A DNA stretch of 42,968 nt from Streptomyces sp. NRRL S-337 (GCF_000720175.1 NZ_JOIX01000061.1:1-42968), one strand, 5' to 3'. Shown: positions 24,803 to 34,711, counted from the first letter of the stretch. Program-made: numbers and translations. The notes: generated from the letters alone by a model not told the origin.

Positions 24803-27800
24803 TCACCGGGCAGGCGGCGTCCATGTGCCCTTGTCGACGGCTTCCTGAAGCCGCGCGGAGAAGTGGGCATGTGCCTCGCGCATCTCCTTCTCGCGGTCAG
24901 CCTTGTAGAAGGGGGCGGTGTAGCCCTCGGGCGGCTCGTGCCGCTCCTTCTTCTGGTAGGCGACGAAGTGCTCGTAGTGCTCCTTGGTCTGGCCGAAGCC
25001 GAACGTGTGACGGCCACCGGCGATCTTGCGCTCATTCGCGTCGAACCAAGTGACGGCGTCGAAGTCCTGCATGATCGGGAACCGGGACTTGTACATGGCC
25101 ACGAGCGCGTCTGCACTCACCCCGAGCCAAACAGCGACCAAGGCGTCGATCTCCACCAGGGCGGCCCTTCGCGCCCGCTCGCTCCGGAGCGGCGTTGCCC
25201 GTTCCCACCTTGGACCGACCGCGTGGAGAGACTGCATATCCGGCCACTCCACTACCCAGGGTTCGTAGCCGGGCCAGGTCGGCTCGTAGAGCTCCTCCCA
25301 CAACTCCGCGTAGGCGGAGGTCAGGCAATTCAGCCTCAACGTTCGGAGAAGCAATGGAGATGCCAGCGGGTGGTCACTACTCGGGACGGGAAGCCGTCGA
25401 GCCTGTGCGACATCGAGATGCCTGACACGCGTAGTACGTAGCAGATAGTCGACCGGGATGCCGGACCAGAACCCAGCCATAAGAGCAGTGGTCCGGGAGT
25501 CGCTCAACGTGGCGCTTCTGATCGCGTGGATGTGCGCGGGCCCCGGGGGAGCAATCACCGTGTACAAGCTCCGCTCGGTATCCGGAGCAATGAACTCGCG
25601 CCACGCCACCCGATAGAACTCCGTATACGGCCTCCGCAGCCGCCGCAACAGCTCCGCCTCCAGCTGCTCCTCGGTGACGTCCGACGCCGCCACACCGAAG
25701 CGCCCGGCTGCCGTGTTCCGCGCCCGCGTCACCTCACGCTCGGACTCCTTGAGCTGCTCCAGCGTCCTGCCGTCGCTCCACACATCCTGTGCGGCGCGGT
25801 ACACCTCGGGCTTGGCGACGTGCACGTACTCGGACTCGGGCACCGCGTCGTCCGCCAGCGTCATCGGGTTGAGGCCCAGGAGGTCACCGCTGCCCTGACT
25901 CGGCTGCTTGAACATGGGGTTGGCCAGGCCGATCTGCGGGCCCTTGAGGATCACCTCGGACCAGTCGTCGGGCCGCCGGACCACACCCGAGTCGTCTGGT
26001 GTGTTGTAGTCGATGAGGTCGGCCGCCTTGGCTCCGCTCTCGTGGTAGCCGCTGCTGATCTGCGGCTCGTACTCCGCGAGCCGCAGTGAGTAGCCCGCGA
26101 GCGCCTCGATCGCCTGCGCCTCCGCCGTACTCACCGGCGACAGCAGCCGAGCCTGGCGTACAGGCTGTGACTCGTCGCCGGTGAGCTTCTGCCACCAGGT
26201 GAGCATCGCCTCGTCCACTCGGACGATCCGCTTTCGATGCGGGCGTTCATCCCAGCTCGCGCCGTATTTGATCCCAGGGTCCGGAGCCGTTCCGTCATCC
26301 TCGGCCGACAGTCGCAGGGCATCCACGGAAACGAGCCAGGACAGATGGTCGAAGCCGATCTCGCCTTCCTGTCCATAGACGTGCACGCCGAAGTGACTGG
26401 CGTGGCCGACAGGGGGCGGAAAGAATCGGTTGCCCTGGTTCACGAAGTCGCCGTGCACCCGCAGCCTGGTGTAAGCGGCCTCACGCAGTCGCCCTTCCTC
26501 TTTACCGCTGAAGTGCGAGTCCGGGTGGACCAAGCCCACAGAGCCCTTGGCCGCCATGTGCTGCCACGTCTGGCACATGAAGGCCCGGTACAGGTCCGGC
26601 TGGGTCCCCGCGAGCAGGGGGTACACAGGGCCCGAACCCAGCATCTCGCCCATGCCGCTCGTCGACGCGAGCTCGGCGAGCACATACGCGCGGGCGCGCC
26701 GCGACTCCAGCAGTTGGTCACGGCGCCGCGTCCGATCCGCCTTGGTCGGCTTCTCGGTGAGCATGAACCACGGCTCGTACTCGGCGAGAACCGGGTTCTC
26801 CTCCCACCGGGGCCGCACCCAAGGCGGATTCCCCACCTGAAGGTCGAACCCTCCCCCCGGCCCCCGGAACACATGCGCGAAGTGCAGCTCCCAGTGGAAG
26901 AAGCCGTGCCCGTCCTCCGCCTTTATGTCCTTCTCCGTCGTGCCGGCGATGTCCTCGACCGTGTTCAGCCACGGGTAGCGGAACGGCAGCAGTCGGGCCG
27001 GTCGCATGCCTAGGAAGCCCTCCAGGCGGTCCTCGACATCGGCCAGCAGCTCCAGCGCCTCATCGGGACTGAGGTTCTCGATACCGGAGAGCAGCGAGTT
27101 CTCGGGCATGTCGACCTTGCCGAGGACGCTCTCCAGGAAGTCCAGCCAGTCGCCGAGGCTCTGGAGCGGGACGGTCTTCCGCTCCTGCTCCCCGCCACCA
27201 CTCCTGCGAGGGCGCGACGTGCTCCGCTTCGGCCTAGCCCCAGAGTCGGAGCCCGTGCCCAGTTCCTGCTGCTCGCCGTCGGGGTCGTCGAACAGTCCGG
27301 CCATCTGCCACAGTTGATCGCCGGGAGCGGGGCCGGCCGACTCCACCGGCGTCACCGGGTCCATCGGCTGCTCCGCGGCGGCCACCGCGCGCCCCCCGCC
27401 CAGCAGCCCCGCCACCGACTCCTCGTCAACGAGGGCCCCACCCGTCTCGTACACCACACCGCTGCCGTCGAGTTCGCCGACCTTGTCCAGCGGCCAGAAC
27501 CACAGCGCGCACCACGCGTCCATCACGGTCTTCAGCCGCCAGTACGGGGTGCCGTACCGGGTCAGGTCGTCGAGGACCTTCTGCTTGTCCTCCGCCTCCG
27601 CGGACTGCTCCAGCCAGTCCGCGCCCCACACGTCGACGCGTCGGGCGACCGTCCGTTCGGAGAGTTCCAGCCGAATCGCGACCAGTGACCACAGGAACTC
27701 GGCGCGGCGGGCCAGGCCCTGCAAGCGGCCCAACTCGGTCTTCTCGGCCGCCTTGCGCCAACGGTCGTAACGCTTCTGCCGTGCCTCGTCGGTCTCGTCG

Positions 27801-30373
27801 CCGCGCTCCTGGAACGGCTTCGGTCCCTTTGGTGCCTTCTGCACGCCCTTGCGCCATGTGGTCAGCGCCTTGGCCTCGTCCGCCGCGAGCTTCTTCGCCT
27901 CCGATTCACCGGCGACCGCGCCCCAGCCGATCGCGGGCAGCAGGAACTGGTGCACCGCGCCCTCGGGCAGCGGGCCCTCCCGGAACGGGAGGTCGGTCGG
28001 CGGGAGGGCGTTCTTCTTCGCCAGCCACTGGCCGCCCGTCAAAGCCTCGGCCTTGTAGACCTTCCGGCCCGCGCCGATGAGCGAGTTGCCGCGCCGCAGG
28101 TGCAGGCCGAACCAGGGGGCCCGCATGCCGGGGTGCATGGAGTTGAGCCAGAGGGAGACCTCCGCCAGCTCCACCGCCGTGGCGTTGAGGTCGACGCCGT
28201 AGGCGTTGTGCAGGGCGATGTACGCCTTGGTCTTCTGGAGTTCGATCTGCCGCAGCTCGGGGTCCACCCGGCGGCCCAGCTCGTGCTCGCGCCGCCGCAG
28301 GTACTCGGCGGCGACCTGGTCAATGGCCTCGTTGAGGAACGCGCCCGAGCCGAGGGCCGGTTCGCAGATCTTCCACTCCAGGAGTTCCCTGGCCGGGGTG
28401 ACGGTGCCGTCCTGGTCGAGCCGGTGCTTGAGGGCCAGTTCGACCGTGACCTCGGTGAGGGACTTCGGCGTGTAGTAGGAGGCGGAGGTCTGGCGCTCGC
28501 GGCCGGCCAGGCGGTAGACGAACGTGTCCTTGGGGTGGACGACCCGCTCGCGGCGGCCGGTCTCCGGGTTCGTCCGCTGTACGAAGACGTCGTCCGCGTA
28601 ATCCTGGACGCGTGAGGCGGGCACCATCCAGCTGCCGCCCGAGGGGTCCCCCCCCTTGGCGACCTCGTACAGCTCCTCCTCCGCGATGAAGCCGGTGTAG
28701 GACATCAGGCCCTCGTACACCGCGCCGAGCTGGTTGATGCCGAGCTGGGCGTACGAGATGAACCCGCCGCGCTCCCTGCCTCGGCCCTGGGTGAGCATCA
28801 GGCGGCGCAGCACCTTGTGCAGGGTCTCGTTGCGCAGCCGGGTGTCCAGGCACGGGCGGCGCTTCTCGCCCTCGCCGCCCCGGTAAGCGGGGTTCTCGAT
28901 CTGGTCGTCCGCGATGAGGCGGACCGCCTCCTTGGTGAACAGCTCGGAGCGCAGGGCCTCGAAGCGCAGGCCCGCGCTCGTGCTGCGGGCGGCGGCGCGG
29001 CGAGTGCGGTCGGCCTCGCGAACGCGCTCGGTGTGCTCGGCGCGGGTGATCGCGCCGTCGGTGAGCAGCCGGTCCGCCTCCCGCTCCGCCTCGGCGGCCT
29101 CGCGGGCGGCCGCCTCGGCCGCCAGGTCCTCGGACTCGGTGCCGTAGCGGCGGTGGCCGTGCTCGACCTTGCCGAAGAGCAGCTCCAGCGACTCGTACAG
29201 GTGGAAACCGCGCCGGGAGCGCTCGCCGACGAGGTCGCGCAGGACGAGGTCGCCGAGGCGCTGAAGGCCGTAGCCCTGCTCGTACTCGGGGTAGTCCGAG
29301 GGCAGGATGCCGAGGGCGGGGCTAGCCTCCGCGTAGAGGAGGAACAGGATGCGGTACAGGTAGCGCAGCGACTCGCGGCTGAGTTCCTTGGCCAGGCGGG
29401 CCGGGTCGTCGAGGTCGGCCGGGGTGACGCCGTTCTCCGGATCGCGTAGGCGCTCCAGGACCGCGTTCGCGATCCACTCGACGCTCAGGCGCAGGCCCTC
29501 GCGCAGCTCGGTGGAGACGCCGACGGCGTGCTTGCTCGACTTGTCGAGGAAGCCGGCGAGCGGAGCCGTGCCGCCCTCGGCGGGCACACGCAGCGAGTCG
29601 GCGCCGAACAGGACGGCCAGCGTGTCGAGTTCGCCGCCGTGGCGGTCGTCGCGCCGGTTGAGCGCCGCGTCGAGGTCGGCCGCCAGGTAGCGGCCCTCGG
29701 GCCAGGCGAGGCGGTCGGCGAGGACGACGACGCCTCCGACGAGCAGGAGGACGTAGCGCGGGGGTGTGTCGCAGGCGAAGAGGAAGTCAGTGAGGGCCTT
29801 GGCGTCCTCGAGAGGAGCAGCCGACGTCTCCAGGTCCACCGGGTGGAGCAGGCGTCCGGCGCCGTCCGGGTCGAGCGCGGCGTCCGGCTCGGTGGTCCAG
29901 CCGCAGGAGACGGCGTACAGGCCGGGTTCGGCGTGGGCGACCTGGAGGGTGTACGCCCGGTCGGCGCGGTGGACGGTGACGGTCTGCTCGTGGGCGTCGG
30001 TGTAGCCGAGGGCGTGCAGGGTGTCCAGGTGGCTCTCGGTGAAGCGCTTCCGCCAACCCTCGGGTTCGGGCGCGCCGGGGTCGGCGAGCGCTTCCGCGTC
30101 CTGGGCGAGGGCGGCGCGGCCCGCGAAGTACGGACCGTGCAGGGCGCGCAGTCCCTCGCGGGGTGTACGGGCGCGCGGGGTCACGGAGTCGGGGCCCAGT
30201 CCCTGGCGCCTGGCCTCGGCGAGGGCGTCGGCGTGCTGGCGGCGTTCCTGCTCCTCGAAGGCGGCCCAGCGAGCGAGAAGGCCGTCCTTGGCCTTGAGAT
30301 CCTTGGGGAGGACTTCAGCGAGATAGTGGGCCGAGAGGTAGTCGCCGTGGTTGACCAGCGAGTCGTACGTCAC
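24803..30373 (-). CDS. Giant Eco57I-type N6-adenine DNA methyltransferase (DrmMI/PglX-like)
   Basis: A 1856-aa protein. GTG 30373 follows the helicase stop after one base (TGACGTG), with ggcggaga upstream. The N-terminal 400 residues resemble large restriction-modification subunits; a Glu/Ala/Arg-rich coiled coil lies near 410-465. The SAM-binding motif EPALGSGAFLNEAI is near 670-685, followed by AYGVDLNATAVELAEVSLWL. The catalytic motif IV VGNPPWVRP (NPPW) is near 1180, after a 500-residue insertion with a disordered Ser/Arg-rich linker (about 1020-1065). The C-terminal 650 residues would form the target-recognition part. NPPW after motif I is the gamma-class m6A order seen in Eco57I, PglX and DrmMI. 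It probably marks host DNA, and may also restrict, with the adjacent helicase. No PD-(D/E)xK nuclease motif was recognised. Confidence 0.92.
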   Translation of the reverse strand: MTYDSLVNHGDYLSAHYLAEVLPKDLKAKDGLLARWAAFEEQERRQHADALAEARRQGLGPDSVTPRARTPREGLRALHGPYFAGRAALAQDAEALADPGAPEPEGWRKRFTESHLDTLHALGYTDAHEQTVTVHRADRAYTLQVAHAEPGLYAVSCGWTTEPDAALDPDGAGRLLHPVDLETSAAPLEDAKALTDFLFACDTPPRYVLLLVGGVVVLADRLAWPEGRYLAADLDAALNRRDDRHGGELDTLAVLFGADSLRVPAEGGTAPLAGFLDKSSKHAVGVSTELREGLRLSVEWIANAVLERLRDPENGVTPADLDDPARLAKELSRESLRYLYRILFLLYAEASPALGILPSDYPEYEQGYGLQRLGDLVLRDLVGERSRRGFHLYESLELLFGKVEHGHRRYGTESEDLAAEAAAREAAEAEREADRLLTDGAITRAEHTERVREADRTRRAAARSTSAGLRFEALRSELFTKEAVRLIADDQIENPAYRGGEGEKRRPCLDTRLRNETLHKVLRRLMLTQGRGRERGGFISYAQLGINQLGAVYEGLMSYTGFIAEEELYEVAKGGDPSGGSWMVPASRVQDYADDVFVQRTNPETGRRERVVHPKDTFVYRLAGRERQTSASYYTPKSLTEVTVELALKHRLDQDGTVTPARELLEWKICEPALGSGAFLNEAIDQVAAEYLRRREHELGRRVDPELRQIELQKTKAYIALHNAYGVDLNATAVELAEVSLWLNSMHPGMRAPWFGLHLRRGNSLIGAGRKVYKAEALTGGQWLAKKNALPPTDLPFREGPLPEGAVHQFLLPAIGWGAVAGESEAKKLAADEAKALTTWRKGVQKAPKGPKPFQERGDETDEARQKRYDRWRKAAEKTELGRLQGLARRAEFLWSLVAIRLELSERTVARRVDVWGADWLEQSAEAEDKQKVLDDLTRYGTPYWRLKTVMDAWCALWFWPLDKVGELDGSGVVYETGGALVDEESVAGLLGGGRAVAAAEQPMDPVTPVESAGPAPGDQLWQMAGLFDDPDGEQQELGTGSDSGARPKRSTSRPRRSGGGEQERKTVPLQSLGDWLDFLESVLGKVDMPENSLLSGIENLSPDEALELLADVEDRLEGFLGMRPARLLPFRYPWLNTVEDIAGTTEKDIKAEDGHGFFHWELHFAHVFRGPGGGFDLQVGNPPWVRPRWEENPVLAEYEPWFMLTEKPTKADRTRRRDQLLESRRARAYVLAELASTSGMGEMLGSGPVYPLLAGTQPDLYRAFMCQTWQHMAAKGSVGLVHPDSHFSGKEEGRLREAAYTRLRVHGDFVNQGNRFFPPPVGHASHFGVHVYGQEGEIGFDHLSWLVSVDALRLSAEDDGTAPDPGIKYGASWDERPHRKRIVRVDEAMLTWWQKLTGDESQPVRQARLLSPVSTAEAQAIEALAGYSLRLAEYEPQISSGYHESGAKAADLIDYNTPDDSGVVRRPDDWSEVILKGPQIGLANPMFKQPSQGSGDLLGLNPMTLADDAVPESEYVHVAKPEVYRAAQDVWSDGRTLEQLKESEREVTRARNTAAGRFGVAASDVTEEQLEAELLRRLRRPYTEFYRVAWREFIAPDTERSLYTVIAPPGPAHIHAIRSATLSDSRTTALMAGFWSGIPVDYLLRTTRVRHLDVAQARRLPVPSSDHPLASPLLLRTLRLNCLTSAYAELWEELYEPTWPGYEPWVVEWPDMQSLHAVGPRWERATPLRSERARRAALVEIDALVAVWLGVSADALVAMYKSRFPIMQDFDAVTWFDANERKIAGGRHTFGFGQTKEHYEHFVAYQKKERHEPPEGYTAPFYKADREKEMREAHAHFSARLQEAVDKGTWTPPAR

Positions 30374-30374
30374 G

Positions 30375-33300
30375 TCAGTTCTCCGCCTGGGCGTCGGACG
30401 AGTGGGCGTCGGATGCGAAGGGCCCGCCCGAGGAGCCGGTGTCGTCGTCCGGGCCGGGAGCATCCGGGTCGCCGGGGCGGTCGAGGACGGCCAGGACGCG
30501 GAGCAACGGGCGGCCGGTGGTGTGCAACTGGTCCAGCAGTCGGGCCAGTTCGTCGGCGGTCTCCTCGACGAGGCGCTCCCGGCGGCCCGTGATGCCGGGC
30601 AGCAAGGATTCGGTGCGCCACTGGGCCACATGGGCGCGGTAGGCGGCCAGCGGCTCGCTGATCCGCTCCTCCCACTGGGCCCTTCCCGCCTCCAGGTGTG
30701 CGCGGGCGGCGGCGACGGCGGCCGGGACGAGGGCCTGGAGCCCGTCCCGGTCACGCGGCCCGCCGGTGCGGGCGAGCCGCGGACCAACCTTCGCGTCACG
30801 CAGCGCGTCCGCCATGGGACGCACCTCTGGCGTCCCCGCGCCGTCGGTACCGAGCCCGGTCACGGCCATCCAGCGCACCACCGTGGGGCGGCCGAGGGCG
30901 TTGGAGTGGATGCCCTGGACGAGGAACACCGGCCCGTCGACGTGGGGTGTGGTGATGACCGGGGCCTCCTGGGGACCGAACTCGACGAGGACCTTGTCCG
31001 TCAGCCACTCCACCACCGGGTGGATGTCGGTGAGGTAGGAGACCTCCGGCCACATGGTGGTGCTGCTGTCCCTGGCCTCGGTGAGCTTGCGCTGCGCGAG
31101 GGCGCGGTCGAAGGTGACCAGCATGCGCTCGGCGACGCGCTGCTCCTTCAGATAGGAGGGTGGCAGGGCCTTGAGGCGGTGGAGCAGGTCGGGGGCCTTG
31201 GCTGGGGAGAGCGAGAAGTACGCGCCGCCCTTGGCGTCGGTGCCGGACGACAGGCCGATCAGGTCCTCGGCGCGCTCCTCGTAGACCACGTCGAGGGCGG
31301 TGTCGACGAAGGCGGCCGTGTCACCCTCGAAGAGCGAGATCAGCTCGGCGCGGGCGGGCAGCTCCTGCTCGGTGATCGTGTCCACCTGGCCGAACAGGTC
31401 GGCGAGGGCGGTGTCGTCGGCCGGGCCTGCCTCCAGGAAGTCCTCGACCGTGCCGCCCCGGACCAGCTCCTTGATGAGCCGGCGCTCCTCCTCCTCGGCC
31501 CGGTAGAGACCGGACACGGCCTCGGCCGTGCCGTCCAGCTTGTGCGCCTCCTCCTCGCGGCGGAGCAGCTTCTCGGCGACCGTGCGGTCGTCCTTGGCGC
31601 CGGGAACGGCCGAGGTCAGGATCAGCGCCCGGAACTGGGGCTCGTGCTTCTGCCCGTACCGGTCGATACGGCCGTTGCGCTGCTCGATGCGGATCAGCGA
31701 CCACGGGATGTCGTAGTGGATCAGGTGGTGGCACTGGCGGTGCAGGTTGACGCCCTCGGAGGCCACGTCCCCGGTGAACAGCAGCCGGACCGGGTTGTCG
31801 GCGAGGCCGAACGCCTCCAGGACCTTGGCCTGTTCGTCGTCGCTGAGGCCGCCGTGCATGACGGTGACGGCCTTCGCCGTGCCGTCGGCCCCCACCGGGA
31901 AGCCCAGACGGGCGGGGATGACCTCAGCCAGCCAGGTGAGCGTGCGGACGCGTTCGGAGAAGACCACGGCCCGGGTGGTGGACCGGGGACCGACGCCGAT
32001 CTCCTTCAACTGCTCGACGAGCGCGTCGAGTTTCGCGGAGTCACCGGGGGCGGTGCCGTCGCCCATGCCGGCGACGATGTCCCGCAGCCGGGTCAGGGCT
32101 GCCTGCTCCGGGGCGATGCCCGGGTCGGGCCGCAGCCCCCTCTTTTCCGCCCTGCTGACCCGTTCACCGAGGGTGGCGAGACGCTTGTCGACCGTCTCCC
32201 CGAGTGCCAAGTGGGAGGAGAGGAACGTCTTGAGCAGCTGGTAGGCGAAGAGCTGCTCGGTGGCGACCGACGTACGGTCCTGGTCGGCCGTCCCGAACTC
32301 CGTACTCGTCGGCGGGGCGGGAAGCCAGTGCTCGGCCAGCTCGGCGAAGATCCGCTCCTCCGCCTCGGTGGCGGCGCAGTGCAGGGAGACGGTGGGGCCG
32401 CGATCGGGCCACTCGGTGCCCATCTCGTCGCGCACCTCGGGGCTGATCTTGGTTCGCCGGATGTAGAGATGGCCGAGGTCCTCCGCCGGATCGTAGTGGT
32501 CGCGGTCGGCGATGGCGGCCGGGTCCAGCAGCGAGATCAGGTCGGCGAAGGAGCGCTTGTCACCGTTGTGCGGGGTGGCGCTGGCGAGCAGCAGGGCGTC
32601 CGTGCGCGGAGCGAGGATCTCGGCGAGGGCGCGGCGCTGGCTGCCGGGGTTGATCAGGTTGTGCGATTCGTCAATGACGACGGCGTCCCAGCGGATGCGC
32701 TCCAGGTGGTGCCGGTACTGGCCGATGTTCTTGAGCGTGTCCACGGAGATGATCACGCGCTTGTAGTGCGTGAACGGGTTCCGGCCCGCCGGGATCTCCC
32801 GCTGGATGCGCTGGATGCCGAGGGAGTCGAGCCGCACGAGGGGGATCGAGAACCGGGTCCACAGCTCGTGCTGGAACTGCTCCAGGATGCTCTGCGGGGT
32901 CACGATCAGGATGCGCTCGCCCCGGCCGCGGCGGATCAGCTCCGCGAGGGTCAGGCCGATCTCCAGCGTCTTGCCGAGACCCACGACGTCGGCGATCAGC
33001 ACCCGCGGACGGAGGTTGCGCATGGACAGGGCGAGCTCGGCGGGGCGCTGCTGGTAAACGAGCGGGTCCAGCAGGAAACGGTCGGCGAGGGCGAGCCCCC
33101 GCTCCGACTGGGGCAGCGGCGTCTTGCGCAGGACGGCTTCGAGGAACAGGCGGCTGCGCCGGAAGTAGGAGGAGGTGTCGGGGACCAGGCGGGTCTTCTC
33201 CGGGTCGAGCAGCTCCACGCAGTCGATCCCGCTGAAGAAGACGGCCTCCTCGTCCCGGACGAACTCGGAGACGCCGACCGCTTCGATCCGCTCCCCGTCG

Positions 33301-33407
33301 TGGTCAGTCGTGGTGGTGTTGCGGACCAGCCACTCCTCGTCCCGTACGAGGATCTGCGCCCCCGGCGGGAACCGTGTTCCGTTCTGCGTCGCCCCCTGGT
33401 CGGTCAC
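30375..33407 (-). CDS. SNF2/RapA-like superfamily 2 helicase (DrmD-like)
   Basis: A 1010-aa SNF2-family ATPase. GTG 33407 is preferred to the longer frame (33464) because gaggaagggg precedes it. Motifs: ADVVGLGKTLEIGL (Walker A 143-147), LIVTPQSILEQFQ (Ia), VVIDESHN (DESH 246-249), LLLASATPHNGDK (III), FTGDVASEGVNLHRQ (V) and RIEQRNGRIDRYGQKHEPQF (VI). The last is the QRxGRIDRxGQ form of RapA-like translocases. A C-terminal region of about 350 residues (VVEWLTDKVLVEFG and onward) is found in the long SNF2 proteins paired with DNA methylases, such as DrmD. The very C-terminus is disordered and acidic. Immediately followed by the methyltransferase gene, so the two likely form one complex. Confidence 0.92.
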   Translation of the reverse strand: MTDQGATQNGTRFPPGAQILVRDEEWLVRNTTTTDHDGERIEAVGVSEFVRDEEAVFFSGIDCVELLDPEKTRLVPDTSSYFRRSRLFLEAVLRKTPLPQSERGLALADRFLLDPLVYQQRPAELALSMRNLRPRVLIADVVGLGKTLEIGLTLAELIRRGRGERILIVTPQSILEQFQHELWTRFSIPLVRLDSLGIQRIQREIPAGRNPFTHYKRVIISVDTLKNIGQYRHHLERIRWDAVVIDESHNLINPGSQRRALAEILAPRTDALLLASATPHNGDKRSFADLISLLDPAAIADRDHYDPAEDLGHLYIRRTKISPEVRDEMGTEWPDRGPTVSLHCAATEAEERIFAELAEHWLPAPPTSTEFGTADQDRTSVATEQLFAYQLLKTFLSSHLALGETVDKRLATLGERVSRAEKRGLRPDPGIAPEQAALTRLRDIVAGMGDGTAPGDSAKLDALVEQLKEIGVGPRSTTRAVVFSERVRTLTWLAEVIPARLGFPVGADGTAKAVTVMHGGLSDDEQAKVLEAFGLADNPVRLLFTGDVASEGVNLHRQCHHLIHYDIPWSLIRIEQRNGRIDRYGQKHEPQFRALILTSAVPGAKDDRTVAEKLLRREEEAHKLDGTAEAVSGLYRAEEEERRLIKELVRGGTVEDFLEAGPADDTALADLFGQVDTITEQELPARAELISLFEGDTAAFVDTALDVVYEERAEDLIGLSSGTDAKGGAYFSLSPAKAPDLLHRLKALPPSYLKEQRVAERMLVTFDRALAQRKLTEARDSSTTMWPEVSYLTDIHPVVEWLTDKVLVEFGPQEAPVITTPHVDGPVFLVQGIHSNALGRPTVVRWMAVTGLGTDGAGTPEVRPMADALRDAKVGPRLARTGGPRDRDGLQALVPAAVAAARAHLEAGRAQWEERISEPLAAYRAHVAQWRTESLLPGITGRRERLVEETADELARLLDQLHTTGRPLLRVLAVLDRPGDPDAPGPDDDTGSSGGPFASDAHSSDAQAEN

Positions 33408-33511
33408 CCGCGGCCCCTTCCTCTTCCCGTTCGTCGCGCGGTCCTGCGACCGCAAGTCTGTCACGGAGGCGAAGTGGGCCGCTCGGGCCTCGGCAAGCGA
33501 ACCCGAGCAGC

Positions 33512-34711
33512 TCAGAAGCGTGCCTCGCGTGCATACGCGGCGCGGATCCGCTCGGCGATCCGCAGGGGTGCCGAGGGGCGGACGCCGGTGGCCCTGTCGC
33601 CCCGGGCCGGGTTTCCACCCGGTCCGGGGACTATGTCCTGCAGTGCGGTGGAACCGGTGCTCCGGGATTCCCTGCCAAACTCGTCGTCAACGGCGTGCTC
33701 CCCGGAGCCGGCCGATACCGACGCGCCCGCCTGCTCATCGTCCTCCACCGCCGCCACATCGACGGCCGTGGGCGTGTAAGGGGGAATGCCGACACCAGGC
33801 ACGAGCTCGACGCCCGGTGCGGGGAGCTGGGGAACGACGATCTCGGGTGTCAGGTCTGTGAGACGGCGCTTGGCCTGGAGAGCGGTCAGGCCCTGATCGT
33901 GGATGACGCGCACAAGGCGCTCGATGACCTCGGGCAGAGTCGGCCGAGCGCCGGGGCCGAGTGCGAGCATGTCCGTGATCAGGGGTTCGAGCTCCGGGGA
34001 CAGGCCCGTCAGGTCGGGCGGAGTCGTCGGGTCTTCGATCTGCAGAGCGACGGCCTGCCAGGTCGGCCCCTCGTAGGGGTAGTGTCCGGTCGCGGCGAAC
34101 AACAGCACCGCACCTAGCGCGTAGACGTCGGCCGCCCGGCCCAGCTGATGTTCGCCCCGGGCCTGCTCCGGCGGCATGCACAGCACGCTGCCGACGACAA
34201 AACCGGTTGCCGTCAGCGTGGTGCGCCGCTCCGCGAGAACGGCAAGACCGAAGTCGATCACCTTGGGCCCGTAGGGGGACAGCAGGATGTTCTGCGGCTT
34301 CAGGTCACGGTGAAGCAGCCCCGCGTCGTGCACCGTGCCGAGGCCCTCCGCCAGCAGCGCACCGAGGCTGGCGGTCTCGGCGAGCGGCAGGGGGCCGTGC
34401 TCGGTGATGAAAGTGCGCAGATCCGGACCGGGGACGTATTCCACGGCGAGCCAGGGCTGGTCCGCGTCTGCGTCGGCTCCGACGAAAGCCGCGACGAACG
34501 GCCCGTATACGGTGCGCAGGCTGTCCACTTCGGACAGAAAGCGCGCGCGGGTGTCCTCGTCTAGGACGGAGGGCTTGATGACTTTCACGGCAGCCTGATG
34601 GCCGGCTGCGGACTCGCCGAGAAACACCTGCCCCATGCCGCCGGCCCCAATCCGGCAGACGAGGGCAAAGCCCCCGATCTCCTTCGGGTCCTCGTCGCTC
34701 AGTGGTTCCAC
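33512..34711 (-). CDS. Cytosolic Ser/Thr protein kinase
   Basis: A 399-aa Hanks-type kinase. The glycine loop GAGGMGQV (22-29), Lys43 in AAVKVIK, the catalytic loop HRDLKPQN (134-141), DFG (153-155) and an activation segment ending GSVLCMPPEQARG are intact, so it should be active. Unlike PknB it has no transmembrane or PASTA part; a Pro/Ser/Thr-rich tail (about 300-399) ends the protein. GTG 34711 has ggggagg upstream. It lies 104 bp upstream of the SNF2 helicase in the same direction and could be the first gene of the cluster. Kinases occur in Pgl/BREX-related systems (PglW) and in abortive infection (Stk2), so a trigger or signalling role is possible; a housekeeping kinase that happens to be adjacent is the alternative. 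Confidence 0.9.
   Translation of the reverse strand: MEPLSDEDPKEIGGFALVCRIGAGGMGQVFLGESAAGHQAAVKVIKPSVLDEDTRARFLSEVDSLRTVYGPFVAAFVGADADADQPWLAVEYVPGPDLRTFITEHGPLPLAETASLGALLAEGLGTVHDAGLLHRDLKPQNILLSPYGPKVIDFGLAVLAERRTTLTATGFVVGSVLCMPPEQARGEHQLGRAADVYALGAVLLFAATGHYPYEGPTWQAVALQIEDPTTPPDLTGLSPELEPLITDMLALGPGARPTLPEVIERLVRVIHDQGLTALQAKRRLTDLTPEIVVPQLPAPGVELVPGVGIPPYTPTAVDVAAVEDDEQAGASVSAGSGEHAVDDEFGRESRSTGSTALQDIVPGPGGNPARGDRATGVRPSAPLRIAERIRAAYAREARF

Noticed and set aside
30351..33779. Plus-strand 1142-aa open frame antisense to the SNF2 helicase
   Set aside because: Same GC-skew artefact; no motifs and fully covered by a well-supported helicase gene on the other strand.
11632..34711. A drmC-like phospholipase-D gene or domain to complete canonical DISARM
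   Set aside because: No HxKx4D motif was found in any protein of the cluster.
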